A stretch of DNA of 35,288 nucleotides, taken from positions 1 through 35,288 of the forward strand of contig JAFMDM010000006.1 of the NCBI GenBank assembly GCA_017857195.1, in the 5' to 3' direction. The notes beneath the pieces are model-generated. The model saw only the letters and a program-made list of their open reading frames with translations. It had not been told where the DNA came from and did not search any database. How positions within the stretch are numbered: position 1 is the stretch's first letter; each line of letters begins with the position of its first letter. Shown in pieces: positions 24,017 through 31,555 of the stretch. Position numbers and translations under genes: made by a program. Origin of the DNA: Methanobacteriota archaeon. GTDB lineage: Archaea; Thermoproteota; Thermoprotei_A; Sulfolobales; Sulfolobaceae.

Positions 24017-24150
24017 ATAGTGTCGTCACTTGTTAGGTAAATTATCTCTCTTAAGAACTATGCGCCTGCCACGAATAATGAGAATTGTGGCGAGCCAATA
24101 GATCTCGAAGACGGGCGTCCGTTAATTTAGCTAGTCAGTGTCGACACTAT
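24017..24150 (+). repeat. R1 repeat, copy 2 (best-preserved terminal inverted repeats)
   Basis: This 134-bp element has a left end atagtgtcgtcacttgttag that aligns with the reverse complement of its right end at 24127-24150 at about 19 of 24 positions. The right end contains the perfect palindrome agtgtcgacact. Internal blocks shared with the other copies are cacttgttagg and attgtggcgag (copy 3) and attatctctc and agatctcga (copy 1). No ORF is inside. It ends about 50 bp before the TATA box of the ATPase gene. Confidence 0.65.
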
Positions 24151-24200
24151 AAAAATGGTATGGTTGGGAAACTACTTTTACCGGAAAAGTGGTCGTAGAT

Positions 24201-24210
24201 CATTTATGCT
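24201..24210 (+). promoter_or_regulatory. TATA box of ATPase gene
   Basis: catttatgct is centred 25 nt upstream of the GTG at 24230, supporting a leaderless GTG start. Confidence 0.55.
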
Positions 24211-24229
24211 TTCTCCATAAACTTAGTTT

Positions 24230-25492
24230 GTGAGAACTGAGGACTTCAAGTCGGTCATCTCCGAGTTCCTGACTTACGGGATTCCGGAGGTTAGGGAAAG
24301 GGAACTTAAGTTGCCCCTGGAACCCAACATTACAGTCACCGTAAGTGGGGGAAGGAGGGGAGGAAAGACCTCGCTCCTCTACGAAACCATGAGGAGAGTC
24401 CTAGACAACGGTCTAGCTCAGAAAGATGAAATCCTTTACGTGGACTTAGAGCACCCGAGACTGAGGGGGAGTAAGGTGGAGGAACTGGACGATATGCTGG
24501 TCGCCTTCAGGGAACTGACGGGTAAATCCCCAAAATATCTCTTCCTAGATGAGATCCAGGTCGTCCAAGGATACGGCACATGGTTCAGGAGGAGGCTAGA
24601 TGCCAAAATTTACCTGACGGGCTCGTCCTCATCCCTAACTCCCAGGAAAGTTGCGGAAGAGTTAAGGGGAAGAAGTGTGAACTTCGAGGTATTGCCCCTG
24701 AGCTTCAGGGAATACCTCTCGTTTCTCGGGGTCAAGGTGAATAGGGATTTGGCCCTGTACTCCGATGAGAGAGGTAGGCTTCTCTCTCTGCTCATGGAGT
24801 ACTTAACCTTCGGCGGATATCCAGCTGTGGTGTTGGAGAGGGATCCAGTCATGAAGAGGATGATCCTCAGGTCCTATTTCGATTCCGTGGTGGTGAGGGA
24901 CCTTGGAGGGACACCTCAGGCAGAAGCAGTAGCTAGGATCCTCATATCAGGTTACTCCACGATGCTCTCAATAAATAAGCTATACAACTCCTTGAGGGGT
25001 ATGGGGTTTCCACTGAGCAAGGAGAAACTCATTGAGATGTTGAGGAGGGCAGAGGAGAGCTACTTCTACTATCCAGTAGAAATATTTGAAAGGAGTGAGA
25101 GGAAGAGGAGAGTCAACCCAAGGAAAACCTACATAGTGGACACCGGCTACTCTATGGGACTGGGTTACGAATTCTCTATTTCGAGGGCCATGGAGAACGC
25201 CGTTTACTTAGAGCTCAGGAGGAGGGGGTACCAGCCCTATTACTGGAAGGAATACGGAAAAGCGGAGGGGGCAGAAGTGGACTTCGTGGTCTCCGACAAT
25301 TTCAGGGCGCGGGAACTAATACAGGTCACCTATGCGAAGGATAGGATCGAGGAGAGGGAGATAAGGGCATTGAAGAAAGCTTCGGCCGAGCTCAACCCTG
25401 AGAGGATGACCATAATAACGTGGAACCATAGGGGAGAGATGGAGGGTGTGAGGGCGATTCCCCTGTGGTATTGGTTGCTAGAAAAAATGTGA
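24230..25492 (+). CDS. AAA-family ATPase with DUF4143-like C-terminal domain
   Basis: This 420-residue P-loop ATPase belongs to the archaeal group that carries an AAA domain plus a C-terminal nuclease-like DUF4143 domain. Walker A is GGRRGGKT at residues 40-47, and Walker B is YLFLDEIQ near 102-109. Sensor-like LTGSSSS follows near 130. The C-terminal part shows ENAVYLELRRRGY and GAEVDFVV followed by ELIQVTY, the pattern of a PD-(D/E)XK-like fold. The biological role of these proteins is not established; they are multicopy and often lie in variable regions. The GTG at 24230 fits TATA spacing. The stop codon falls inside gtgacgacact (25489-25499), an exact inverted copy of the agtgtcgtcac at 24019-24029 in R1. 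R1 copies bracket the gene on both sides, suggesting it arrived with, or between, mobile sequences. Confidence 0.82.
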   Translation: MRTEDFKSVISEFLTYGIPEVRERELKLPLEPNITVTVSGGRRGGKTSLLYETMRRVLDNGLAQKDEILYVDLEHPRLRGSKVEELDDMLVAFRELTGKSPKYLFLDEIQVVQGYGTWFRRRLDAKIYLTGSSSSLTPRKVAEELRGRSVNFEVLPLSFREYLSFLGVKVNRDLALYSDERGRLLSLLMEYLTFGGYPAVVLERDPVMKRMILRSYFDSVVVRDLGGTPQAEAVARILISGYSTMLSINKLYNSLRGMGFPLSKEKLIEMLRRAEESYFYYPVEIFERSERKRRVNPRKTYIVDTGYSMGLGYEFSISRAMENAVYLELRRRGYQPYYWKEYGKAEGAEVDFVVSDNFRARELIQVTYAKDRIEEREIRALKKASAELNPERMTIITWNHRGEMEGVRAIPLWYWLLEKM

Positions 25493-25499
25493 CGACACT
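25489..25499 (-). repeat. inverted copy of R1 end motif at ATPase stop
   Basis: gtgacgacact is the exact reverse complement of agtgtcgtcac at 24019-24029, the left end of R1 copy 2. It includes the ATPase stop codon. Confidence 0.5.
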
Positions 25500-25559
25500 G
25501 TGGGATACCATGAACCAAGAGTTCAAGGTGAAGGGTTAGGACACTCAAACCTTATGTAA

Positions 25560-25712
25560 TCCATCAGGAGTACCATGCCTATCCTATGGCCACCCTTGAA
25601 GTGTGACGACGACCACAGAGGAGTGACCTCAAATCCACTGGAAGTGTTCTCGTGTGGACATCTCATTATAGCTAGCGCAATTGTCCGTAATGTAGGAAAA
25701 GATGTTGTATAA
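25560..25712 (+). pseudogene. possible C-terminal transposase (TnpB-like zinc ribbon) fragment
   Basis: A short open frame without its own start reads TMPILWPPLKCDDDHRGVT, then EVFSCGHL, then IVRNVGKDVV before a TAA at 25710. A cysteine, a spaced CGH and a following basic helix are reminiscent of the C-terminal zinc-ribbon end of IS605-type TnpB proteins, but the second half of the ribbon is incomplete. The lack of a start codon and the isolation in repeat-rich DNA point to a remnant. The family assignment is tentative. Confidence 0.25.
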
Positions 25713-25877
25713 AAGTCCCTCTTAAGATCGCGAGTTTACGTGTGGGGGTCAGATGAACTCAACGTGAGAGCGTCAGGAACGTAAATATTTGTGCGAATAG
25801 ATTAACATGACAATAAATATTATCTTTTCTAGAACGAAAAAACCTGAGTAATAACTAAAAACTTGATCATTGTGTCG
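25713..25877. other. intergenic stretch, nothing assigned
   Basis: AT-rich sequence without a credible frame. It contains a gtgtcgaca motif (25872-25880) at its junction with R1 copy 3. Confidence 0.4.
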
Positions 25878-25998
25878 ACAGTGTCCTCACTTGTTAGGAT
25901 AGGTTACTCCCCTTTCAGAACTATGGGACTGACATGAATTAACGCGGATTGTGGCGAGTTAACATGTCTTGACAGATAGGCCAGTGTATCGATAGTGT
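25878..25998 (+). repeat. R1 repeat, copy 3 (right end deleted)
   Basis: Starts acagtgtcctcacttgttagg and shares tgacatgaattaa with copy 1 and attgtggcgag with copy 2. The right part is shortened, ending near cagtgtatcgatagtgt. It runs directly into R2 copy b. Confidence 0.6.
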
Positions 25999-26067
25999 AG
26001 ACATCAAGCTATAGATCAAAAGGTCGGGCCCGTTCTCCCTGAAGGTGTAGCATTATTCATCCCTTGT
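25990..26067 (+). repeat. R2 repeat, copy b
   Basis: Matches 23941-24015, with identical agtgtagacatcaagct and ttattcatcc blocks. It lies directly to the right of R1 copy 3, whereas copy a lies to the left of R1 copy 2. Confidence 0.65.
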
Positions 26068-26341
26068 GAAATTCTGGTTGGCTAAAAGAAAAGTTCGTAG
26101 TTTGGTGCCCGACATCATGGACGACATCAAGAATATATTTAGTCTATTTATTTAAATTGTATTTTTACATTCTTGATACACTCTCGCGTCTCAGCTGGGG
26201 AAGAGGGATGTCTCACCGACCCTCGCTCAGACGCCTTGGTGGCACTTGCATGGTCGACAACTGTCGTCCACGTATAGTCCAAAAACTGATATTCAAGTGT
26301 GAGGGGCCATCCATCTTCACGGGATCTTCCCCAAATCCCCA
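26068..26341. other. intergenic stretch upstream of aldehyde dehydrogenase
   Basis: Open frames of 62-72 codons exist on both strands but overlap each other and resemble nothing known. No credible gene was seen. It is probably part of the decayed mobile-element region. Confidence 0.4.
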
Positions 26342-26345
26342 TTAA

Positions 26346-26354
26346 GATAAAAAT
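26346..26354 (+). promoter_or_regulatory. TATA box of aldehyde dehydrogenase gene
   Basis: gataaaaat is centred about 25 nt upstream of the ATG at 26375, consistent with a leaderless transcript. Confidence 0.55.
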
Positions 26355-26374
26355 CCCGCTGCACATCTACTTTT

Positions 26375-27814
26375 ATGAATAGAGTAGGTGTATTCCTTGG
26401 AAAATATGTTATACCCGAGGAAAGGGAGTACTATCAGGTGAGGAACCCTGCTGATACTTCGGAGGTGGTAGGCGAGTTTCCTCTGATGATGAGGGAGGAC
26501 GTCAAGAGGGCTATGGAGGAGGCGGAGAAAGGTTTCCAATCCTGGTCCAACATGCTCCCAGTGCAGAGAGCTAACGTCCTTTATAGGGCGGCTAATTTGA
26601 TTGAGTCCAGGGCGAGTCAAATGGCGGAGCTCCTAACTAGGGAGGAGGGGAAGACCTTGCAGGATAGCATGTTTGAAGTCACTAGGACGGTCAACCTTCT
26701 CAGATTTTACGCCGGCCTAATAACCAGTAAGACCGGGAAGGTCATACCTTCTCAGGACCCCAGGACTACACTACTCACCTTCAGGGAACCATTGGGAGTA
26801 GTGGGAGTGATAACGCCTTGGAATTTCCCGCTTTCACTACCCGCCTGGAAGATAGTTCCTGCCTTGGCCACAGGGAACAGTGTGGTGTGGAAGCCAGCCT
26901 CCATTACCCCCGCAGTAGGAACGGAGTTCGTTAAAGCGCTCTATGACGCTGGATTGCCCGAGGGGGTGTTGAACACCGTCCTAGGTCCTGGAAGCACAGT
27001 TGGTGACGAGATGACCAGTTCCAAATTCGACGCACTTACCTTCACCGGTTCCCTTGAAGTAGGCAGGGAGGTGGCCAGGAAGATGGGCGGGAAGTTCGTG
27101 AGACTACAGCTGGAGTTAGGAGGTAAGAACGCCACTATCCTTTCAAGGAAGGGTAAATTATCTCTGGCTATAGAGCACGTGGTTAGGGCAGCGTTCGGTC
27201 TAACGGGGCAAGCGTGCACCGCAACCTCCAGATTCCTGGTTCCGAGGGAGCTACACGACGAAGTCGTAACGAAGCTGGTGGAAAGAACTAAGAGGCTAAC
27301 GGTCGGGAACGGACTTACAAAGGGCGTGGACGTGGGTCCCTTGGCCAGTAGGGAACAGTATGAAAAGGTCCTCTCCTACATTAAGGTGGGGAAAGAGGAG
27401 GGAGCCAAATTGGTCTTGGGTGGGGAGCCGATTAAGGAACATGAGAGAGGCTACTTCGTACAGCCTACCATCTTCGATCAAGTGACCCCAGAAATGAGGA
27501 TAGCCAGGGAGGAGATCTTCGGCCCTGTGTTATCCGTGATGACCTATGAGGGGATGGATCAGGCAATTGAGATTGTCAACGGCACTGAGTATGGACTGGT
27601 GGCGGAGATAGTAACGGACGACATTACGGAGGCAGTTGAGTTCTCCCGCAACGCTAAGGTTGGTGTGGTGAAGGTGAATAAGCCCACCACAGGTCTTGAG
27701 CCTTGGGTACCGTACGGTGGAGTTAAGGGTTCAGGTAATGACGTATACAAAGAAATGGGAGAGGAGGCCCTGGACTTCTTCACGAGGTATAAGGCAGTAT
27801 ACGTGGGTTATTGA
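26375..27814 (+). CDS. aldehyde dehydrogenase, probably 2,5-dioxopentanoate (alpha-ketoglutarate semialdehyde) dehydrogenase
   Basis: This 479-residue NAD(P)-dependent ALDH has the oxyanion Asn150 in TPWNFP, Lys173 in WKPA, general base Glu247 in LELGGKN, and catalytic Cys281 in GQACTA. Full length and intact. It probably oxidises 2,5-dioxopentanoate to 2-oxoglutarate, the last step of the oxidative pentose (Weimberg-type) pathway. That substrate is inferred from the next gene, which encodes the dehydratase forming exactly this compound, and from the same pairing in S. solfataricus. The ATG at 26375 is supported by TATA spacing. The stop lies 46 bp before the dehydratase start, which has its own TATA box, so the two genes may be transcribed together or separately. 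Confidence 0.9.
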   Translation: MNRVGVFLGKYVIPEEREYYQVRNPADTSEVVGEFPLMMREDVKRAMEEAEKGFQSWSNMLPVQRANVLYRAANLIESRASQMAELLTREEGKTLQDSMFEVTRTVNLLRFYAGLITSKTGKVIPSQDPRTTLLTFREPLGVVGVITPWNFPLSLPAWKIVPALATGNSVVWKPASITPAVGTEFVKALYDAGLPEGVLNTVLGPGSTVGDEMTSSKFDALTFTGSLEVGREVARKMGGKFVRLQLELGGKNATILSRKGKLSLAIEHVVRAAFGLTGQACTATSRFLVPRELHDEVVTKLVERTKRLTVGNGLTKGVDVGPLASREQYEKVLSYIKVGKEEGAKLVLGGEPIKEHERGYFVQPTIFDQVTPEMRIAREEIFGPVLSVMTYEGMDQAIEIVNGTEYGLVAEIVTDDITEAVEFSRNAKVGVVKVNKPTTGLEPWVPYGGVKGSGNDVYKEMGEEALDFFTRYKAVYVGY

Positions 27815-27831
27815 ACAGGTGAGGGTATCAA

Positions 27832-27840
27832 CTTTTTTAC
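27832..27840 (+). promoter_or_regulatory. TATA box of KDA dehydratase gene
   Basis: cttttttac is centred 25 nt upstream of the GTG at 27861. It decides the start: the longest frame would begin inside the previous gene at 27696. Confidence 0.6.
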
Positions 27841-27860
27841 GAGCATCCGTAAAAGGATCC

Positions 27861-28709
27861 GTGAAGCTATTTAGAGTCAAGAAAGGCGTAGAGTTGGCTT
27901 CCATGTTAATTTACGGGAGTCAAATTTACAGGGTCGACGATACCTTAAAGGTGTTGCTAAAAGGTGTAAGGGAAAGGGAGGCCGTCTCGCTAAACCTAGA
28001 CAACTTGGTTTCCAAGGGAGAGGATCAGGGGTGGAGGATAACCCTCCCGCTGGATCCACCTGAGGTGTGGGGAGCGGGAATATCCTATGAATCAGCCAGG
28101 GGAAGATATTCGGAGGACGTTAAGGATAAGGGAAGAACGATATACGATATGGTGTATGATGCCGAGAGACCTGAAATATTCTTCAAGGCCACAGCCAGCA
28201 GATGCGTGGGACACTTGGAGCCCATAAGAGTGAGGTCCGACTCCTCATGGACGCTCCCGGAGGCGGAACTTGGAGTGGTACTCTCCTCCTCCGGTAAGGT
28301 ATTGGCCTACACCATAGTGGACGATGTATCCGCCAGAGATATAGAGGCTGAAAATCCATTGTATCTCCCTCAATCCAAGATATATTTGGGCTGCTGTGCC
28401 ATAGGTCCATTGCTAGTAACTCCAGATGAGATAGATCCTTATTCCCTAAAAATAAAGCTGAGAATATTGAGGGGAGGAAGGGAAATTTACGCGGGGGAAA
28501 CAAGTACCTCTAGGATGAGGAGGAGGATAGAGGAGCAGGTGAGGTACCTCACAAGGGACAATCCAATTCCTGATGGTACAGTGCTCACAACGGGAACCGG
28601 AATAGTCCCTGGAAAGGAAGTGGCTCTCACCCACGGAGATGTGGTGGAAATAGAGGTGGAGGGAATTGGGACTCAGATCACACCTGTTGTGAAGGGTGGT
28701 CCGGTTTAG
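27861..28709 (+). CDS. kdaD: 2-keto-3-deoxy-D-arabinonate (pentonate) dehydratase, FAH-fold
   Basis: This 282-residue protein of the fumarylacetoacetate hydrolase superfamily dehydrates 2-keto-3-deoxy-arabinonate/xylonate to 2,5-dioxopentanoate. It follows the S. solfataricus enzyme closely, with MKLFRV at the start, PPEVWGAGISYE at 66-77, RPEIFFKAT at 103-111 and ENPLYLPQSKIY near 164. The Mg-binding residues are Glu134 and Glu136 in LPEAEL and Asp155 in VDDVSARD. The GTG at 27861 gives the family N-terminus and fits the TATA box; the 55 extra codons of the longest frame overlap the previous gene in another frame and are not real. Cytoplasmic, partner of the aldehyde dehydrogenase upstream. 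Confidence 0.93.
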   Translation: MKLFRVKKGVELASMLIYGSQIYRVDDTLKVLLKGVREREAVSLNLDNLVSKGEDQGWRITLPLDPPEVWGAGISYESARGRYSEDVKDKGRTIYDMVYDAERPEIFFKATASRCVGHLEPIRVRSDSSWTLPEAELGVVLSSSGKVLAYTIVDDVSARDIEAENPLYLPQSKIYLGCCAIGPLLVTPDEIDPYSLKIKLRILRGGREIYAGETSTSRMRRRIEEQVRYLTRDNPIPDGTVLTTGTGIVPGKEVALTHGDVVEIEVEGIGTQITPVVKGGPV

Positions 28710-28733
28710 CGAGGAGCCACTTGGCGCAGGAAT

Positions 28734-29636
28734 CTATGCCCTGTTAAGCTCCCTTAAGGCCTTGATGAGCCTCTTCTTCGCTTCCTGATCCCTCCAAGCC
28801 TTGGATAACGAATCTCTTAACAACGTCCCCACTTCCTCATCCTCGGTGAGAATTGAGGAAGCCCATCCCAACACTCCCTCATCCATGTAAAGCATCCTCA
28901 CCGTCATTCCTCCGTCAATAACGAAGTTAACCCCGGATATCCAGGAGGCATCGTCGGACGTGAGAAAGGACACAAGCGAGGCCACGTCCTCAGGTCTCCC
29001 AACCCTCCCAGTGAGGTGTTGTTGATTGTCCAAAGGTGAGAGGGAGGGCTCCCTAGGAGGCACCTGCCACTCGGACGTATCTATCCAACCCGGTGAGATG
29101 GATATCACCCTAATCCCATACTTGGCTAAACTCACAGCCATGGAGTGAGTCAACGCTACTACACCACCCTTGGAGGCTGAATATGGTTCAGTGTCAGGCT
29201 CGGACTGAAAGGCCCTTGTGGAAGCAATGTTAACCACCACTCCACCCTTCAAATAAGGGAGGGCATACTTCGTGGTAAGCCAAGGGCCGGTTAAGTTAGT
29301 TTCTATGACTCTCCTCCATTCATCCAAGCTCTGTTCCTCCAAGGGTTTGCCATGGAATCCCACCCCGGCATTATTGACTAAAACGTCGAGTTTTCCATAT
29401 CTCTTTCCCACCCACTCCATCAGGTTCTTCACGTCTTCCTCCGAAGATACGTCAGTTCTAATAAAAGTGACCATCACTCCAAGTTCTCTCAGGTTCCTCT
29501 CCCTCCACTTTCCCTTATCCTCATTGATGTCGGCAATAACCACTTCACATCCCTCAGAGCCCAACCTATGGGAGATGGCAGCCCCTATTCCTGCCGCTCC
29601 TCCTGTCACTAGGCAGACCTGATCCTTCCTAGCCAT
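28734..29636 (-). CDS. short-chain dehydrogenase/reductase with C-terminal extension
   Basis: This 300-residue classical SDR has the nucleotide motif TGGAAGIG at 11-18, NNAG at 88-91, and the catalytic Ser139, Tyr152 and Lys156 in YSASK. The Asp36 at the end of the second strand (VVIADIN) points to NAD preference. The usual SDR core ends with DGGMTVRMLY near 260. About 40 more residues follow (EDEEVGTLLRDSLSK and a basic helix), longer than most sugar dehydrogenases. The likely role is oxidation of a sugar or alcohol; a pentose or glucose dehydrogenase role would fit the neighbours but is inference. The ATG at 29636 has a TATA box 25 nt upstream. It is convergent with kdaD (24-bp gap) and follows the sugar-binding-protein gene on the same strand. 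Confidence 0.86.
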   Translation of the reverse strand: MARKDQVCLVTGGAAGIGAAISHRLGSEGCEVVIADINEDKGKWRERNLRELGVMVTFIRTDVSSEEDVKNLMEWVGKRYGKLDVLVNNAGVGFHGKPLEEQSLDEWRRVIETNLTGPWLTTKYALPYLKGGVVVNIASTRAFQSEPDTEPYSASKGGVVALTHSMAVSLAKYGIRVISISPGWIDTSEWQVPPREPSLSPLDNQQHLTGRVGRPEDVASLVSFLTSDDASWISGVNFVIDGGMTVRMLYMDEGVLGWASSILTEDEEVGTLLRDSLSKAWRDQEAKKRLIKALRELNRA

Positions 29637-29657
29637 AGAATAAGTTGACTGTCCCTC

Positions 29658-29664
29658 ATAAAAA
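29658..29664 (-). promoter_or_regulatory. TATA box of SDR gene
   Basis: tttttat on the minus strand is centred 25 nt upstream of the ATG at 29636, consistent with a leaderless transcript. Confidence 0.5.
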
Positions 29665-29688
29665 GGGTTCCTAGAAAGAACTAAAAAA

Positions 29689-31278
29689 CTAATATATTCT
29701 TAGGACCTCGGCCACGGCTATACTTAGGGCACCTAAAATTAGATATCCTCCACCCCATGTGGAGCTAGAGGAACTGGAAGCGCTGTCGGCCTTAACCCAA
29801 GGTGGATAGTAATCAGCAAACGGATGTCCAGGGAAGCCCAGGAATCCTAGGCCCAGTTTCGCTGCAGCCTGCCACTCCTGGTATTCCTCATGTATTGAGG
29901 AGTTAAGTGTGCTTAGCCATGCGGATGCACCTGGAGCACCTGCCTCCTGGTATGCCAGCATGCCAGACGTTAATTGTCCGAACACGTCATCGAACAGTCC
30001 ACCGTCGGAAAGCTGATAGACGAAGTCGTGAGTAGGAGTACTCAATAACGCCTGATAGTCTGCCCATTGGGCGGGAGTGTTGAAGTAGTCCGTGGTTACG
30101 TTGTTGTAGAAGGTGACCGCCTTCCACTTTGTCCATATTTGTTGTCCTTCCCAAGATGCCCAGTACTTAGCCAACGTTATTCCCGCCTGCTCCGAGGGTC
30201 CCACAGGAATTCCCACTGAGTCAATGACTATGGCATAGTAGTTCTGGGTTCCTGGGAACGGGGTCTCAACGATAGTGGTATTTGGCATGCTGAGGTACTG
30301 TGGAGTAGCCGGAACAACAGTCACGTTTAGGAAGTCGTACGCATAGTTGGTGAGCCAGTTTCCGTTGGCTTGGAAGGCTACCTTACCCTGCGCTAGGTTG
30401 GTGAGTCCCTGAGTCCAAGTTATGGATTGCCATCCTGGGTAGTCGGTGTTGGCAAACATTAGGAAGTATTGGTTAGTTTCATTTATTATGTGCATCACAG
30501 TGGAATTCATGGGTAGGACACCGTAGGTAATCTCGTTATACATTGTAGGTCCTGCTAGAGAAAGGAATATGTCTTCCCACACATTGAGCTGGTCCCAGCC
30601 CGAATCTGCACCAGGTATTTCCCAGGCGCTCACTCCGTGGGCTTGAAGTTGTTCAGTATCGTAAACAAGTGTGGAAAGGTTATATGGGAACGGCAGATTA
30701 TACTTCTTCAATAGAGGCCAGTTCACGAACAGTAAAGATCCCCTGTGCACGTTCACTGGCATGGACAGAATCGTACCATTGAACGAGCCTGCCTCAAGCA
30801 CTGCTGGCACTGCATGCTGAAATAGACCCATCTGTTCAGCAATGGGAGTGATGTTCACGAAGGACTTTATTCCCTGAGGTGCTGCCTCGACATAGGAGAT
30901 CATTTCAGGACCCATATGAGTCTGGAAGGTGGCGGGAGGTTTTCCTGCCTCTATCAGCGCCAAAATGGCGAACTTGGCGTTCGTGCCTCCAGCACCGGGA
31001 ACAAGGCTAGGAATTACCTTGTAATTGGGGTAGATGCTCTCAAACGCAGGGATTAGGTGATTTAATGCCACCTTGCCCGTGGTGGCCCACCAGGTGTAGA
31101 AAACCACCTGTCCTGAGCTATTTGTTATTGTTGTAGGGGGTGTCGTGGTGGTAGTTGTGGTTGAGGGCGGCCTGGTGGCCAAGTAACCGAATACCCCTCC
31201 CACTATTACCACTATTATTACAACAGCCACTATAATCCAAGTGGTGGTCCTAGATATGCCTCTTTTTCTCTTCACCAT
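29689..31278 (-). CDS. sugar ABC transporter substrate-binding protein with class III (pilin-like) signal peptide
   Basis: This 529-residue cell-surface binding protein resembles the Sulfolobus glucose/pentose-binding proteins (GlcS type). The N-terminus, MVKRKRG then ISRTTTWIIVAVV, is a basic region, a Gly and a hydrophobic stretch, the pattern cut by the PibD peptidase and used for bindosome assembly. A Thr/Pro-rich linker spans about 37-52 and many Asn-X-Thr/Ser sites occur. The mature domain has the usual SBP beginning VVFYTWWAT. A Ser-rich tail at about 505-512 precedes a short hydrophobic C-terminus. No permease or ATPase gene lies beside it, so it either borrows a distant transporter or was separated from it. 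The ATG at 31278 lies about 35 nt from a TATA-like atttaaat (31310-31318), leaving a short leader with gtgag. Confidence 0.88.
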   Translation of the reverse strand: MVKRKRGISRTTTWIIVAVVIIVVIVGGVFGYLATRPPSTTTTTTTPPTTITNSSGQVVFYTWWATTGKVALNHLIPAFESIYPNYKVIPSLVPGAGGTNAKFAILALIEAGKPPATFQTHMGPEMISYVEAAPQGIKSFVNITPIAEQMGLFQHAVPAVLEAGSFNGTILSMPVNVHRGSLLFVNWPLLKKYNLPFPYNLSTLVYDTEQLQAHGVSAWEIPGADSGWDQLNVWEDIFLSLAGPTMYNEITYGVLPMNSTVMHIINETNQYFLMFANTDYPGWQSITWTQGLTNLAQGKVAFQANGNWLTNYAYDFLNVTVVPATPQYLSMPNTTIVETPFPGTQNYYAIVIDSVGIPVGPSEQAGITLAKYWASWEGQQIWTKWKAVTFYNNVTTDYFNTPAQWADYQALLSTPTHDFVYQLSDGGLFDDVFGQLTSGMLAYQEAGAPGASAWLSTLNSSIHEEYQEWQAAAKLGLGFLGFPGHPFADYYPPWVKADSASSSSSSTWGGGYLILGALSIAVAEVLRIY

Positions 31279-31523
31279 CTCACTTATTATTCGTGCTTTA
31301 CCAGGCCTTATTTAAATATTATCCAAACTCTGTATGAAGTCACATTTAAAACTGACTAAGGAACAAGAATACTATGCATCAAGTTAATAGTATGAATCAC
31401 AAAAGGCAAATATGAAAAGCAATTGATATAGCTCTAAGCAGTGAAATTTAGTTACTAAATATATGAAACTTTTATTAAAAAGTATGGTATACCCTCTTCA
31501 TGACTGATTATAGCATCTGAAAC
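31279..31523. other. AT-rich divergent intergenic region
   Basis: No gene seen. It contains the minus-strand promoter of the binding-protein gene (TATA-like near 31310-31318) and a 6-4-6 inverted repeat, actttt/aaaagt, around 31470-31486. This region is markedly more AT-rich than its surroundings. Confidence 0.5.
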
Positions 31524-31524
31524 A

Positions 31525-31532
31525 AAAAATAT
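31525..31532 (+). promoter_or_regulatory. probable TATA box of first acyl-CoA ligase
   Basis: aaaaatat is centred about 27 nt upstream of the GTG at 31556 and supports it over ATG 31571. The match is only fair. Confidence 0.4.
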
Positions 31533-31555
31533 GAACCTGATTTCCAAAGAAATGT

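Noticed and set aside
23833-24036. 67-codon frame running through repeat R2 copy a
   Set aside because: In R2 copy b the same frame is broken by stops, so the conserved unit is the DNA repeat and not a protein.
9513-26067. CRISPR array interpretation of the R1/R2 repeats
   Set aside because: The copies are 120-140 bp, diverged and kilobases apart; there is no regular spacer pattern and no cas gene.
26148-26366. Opposed 62-72 codon frames before the aldehyde dehydrogenase
   Set aside because: They overlap each other on both strands and show no recognisable motif; treated as chance frames in decayed DNA.
27696-27860. 55-codon N-terminal extension of the KDA dehydratase frame
   Set aside because: It lies mostly in another frame of the aldehyde dehydrogenase gene, resembles nothing, and the TATA box and family N-terminus place the start at 27861.
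31470-31486. actttt/aaaagt inverted repeat upstream of the acyl-CoA ligase as an operator
   Set aside because: It is short and made of A/T runs in very AT-rich DNA, so chance occurrence is likely.
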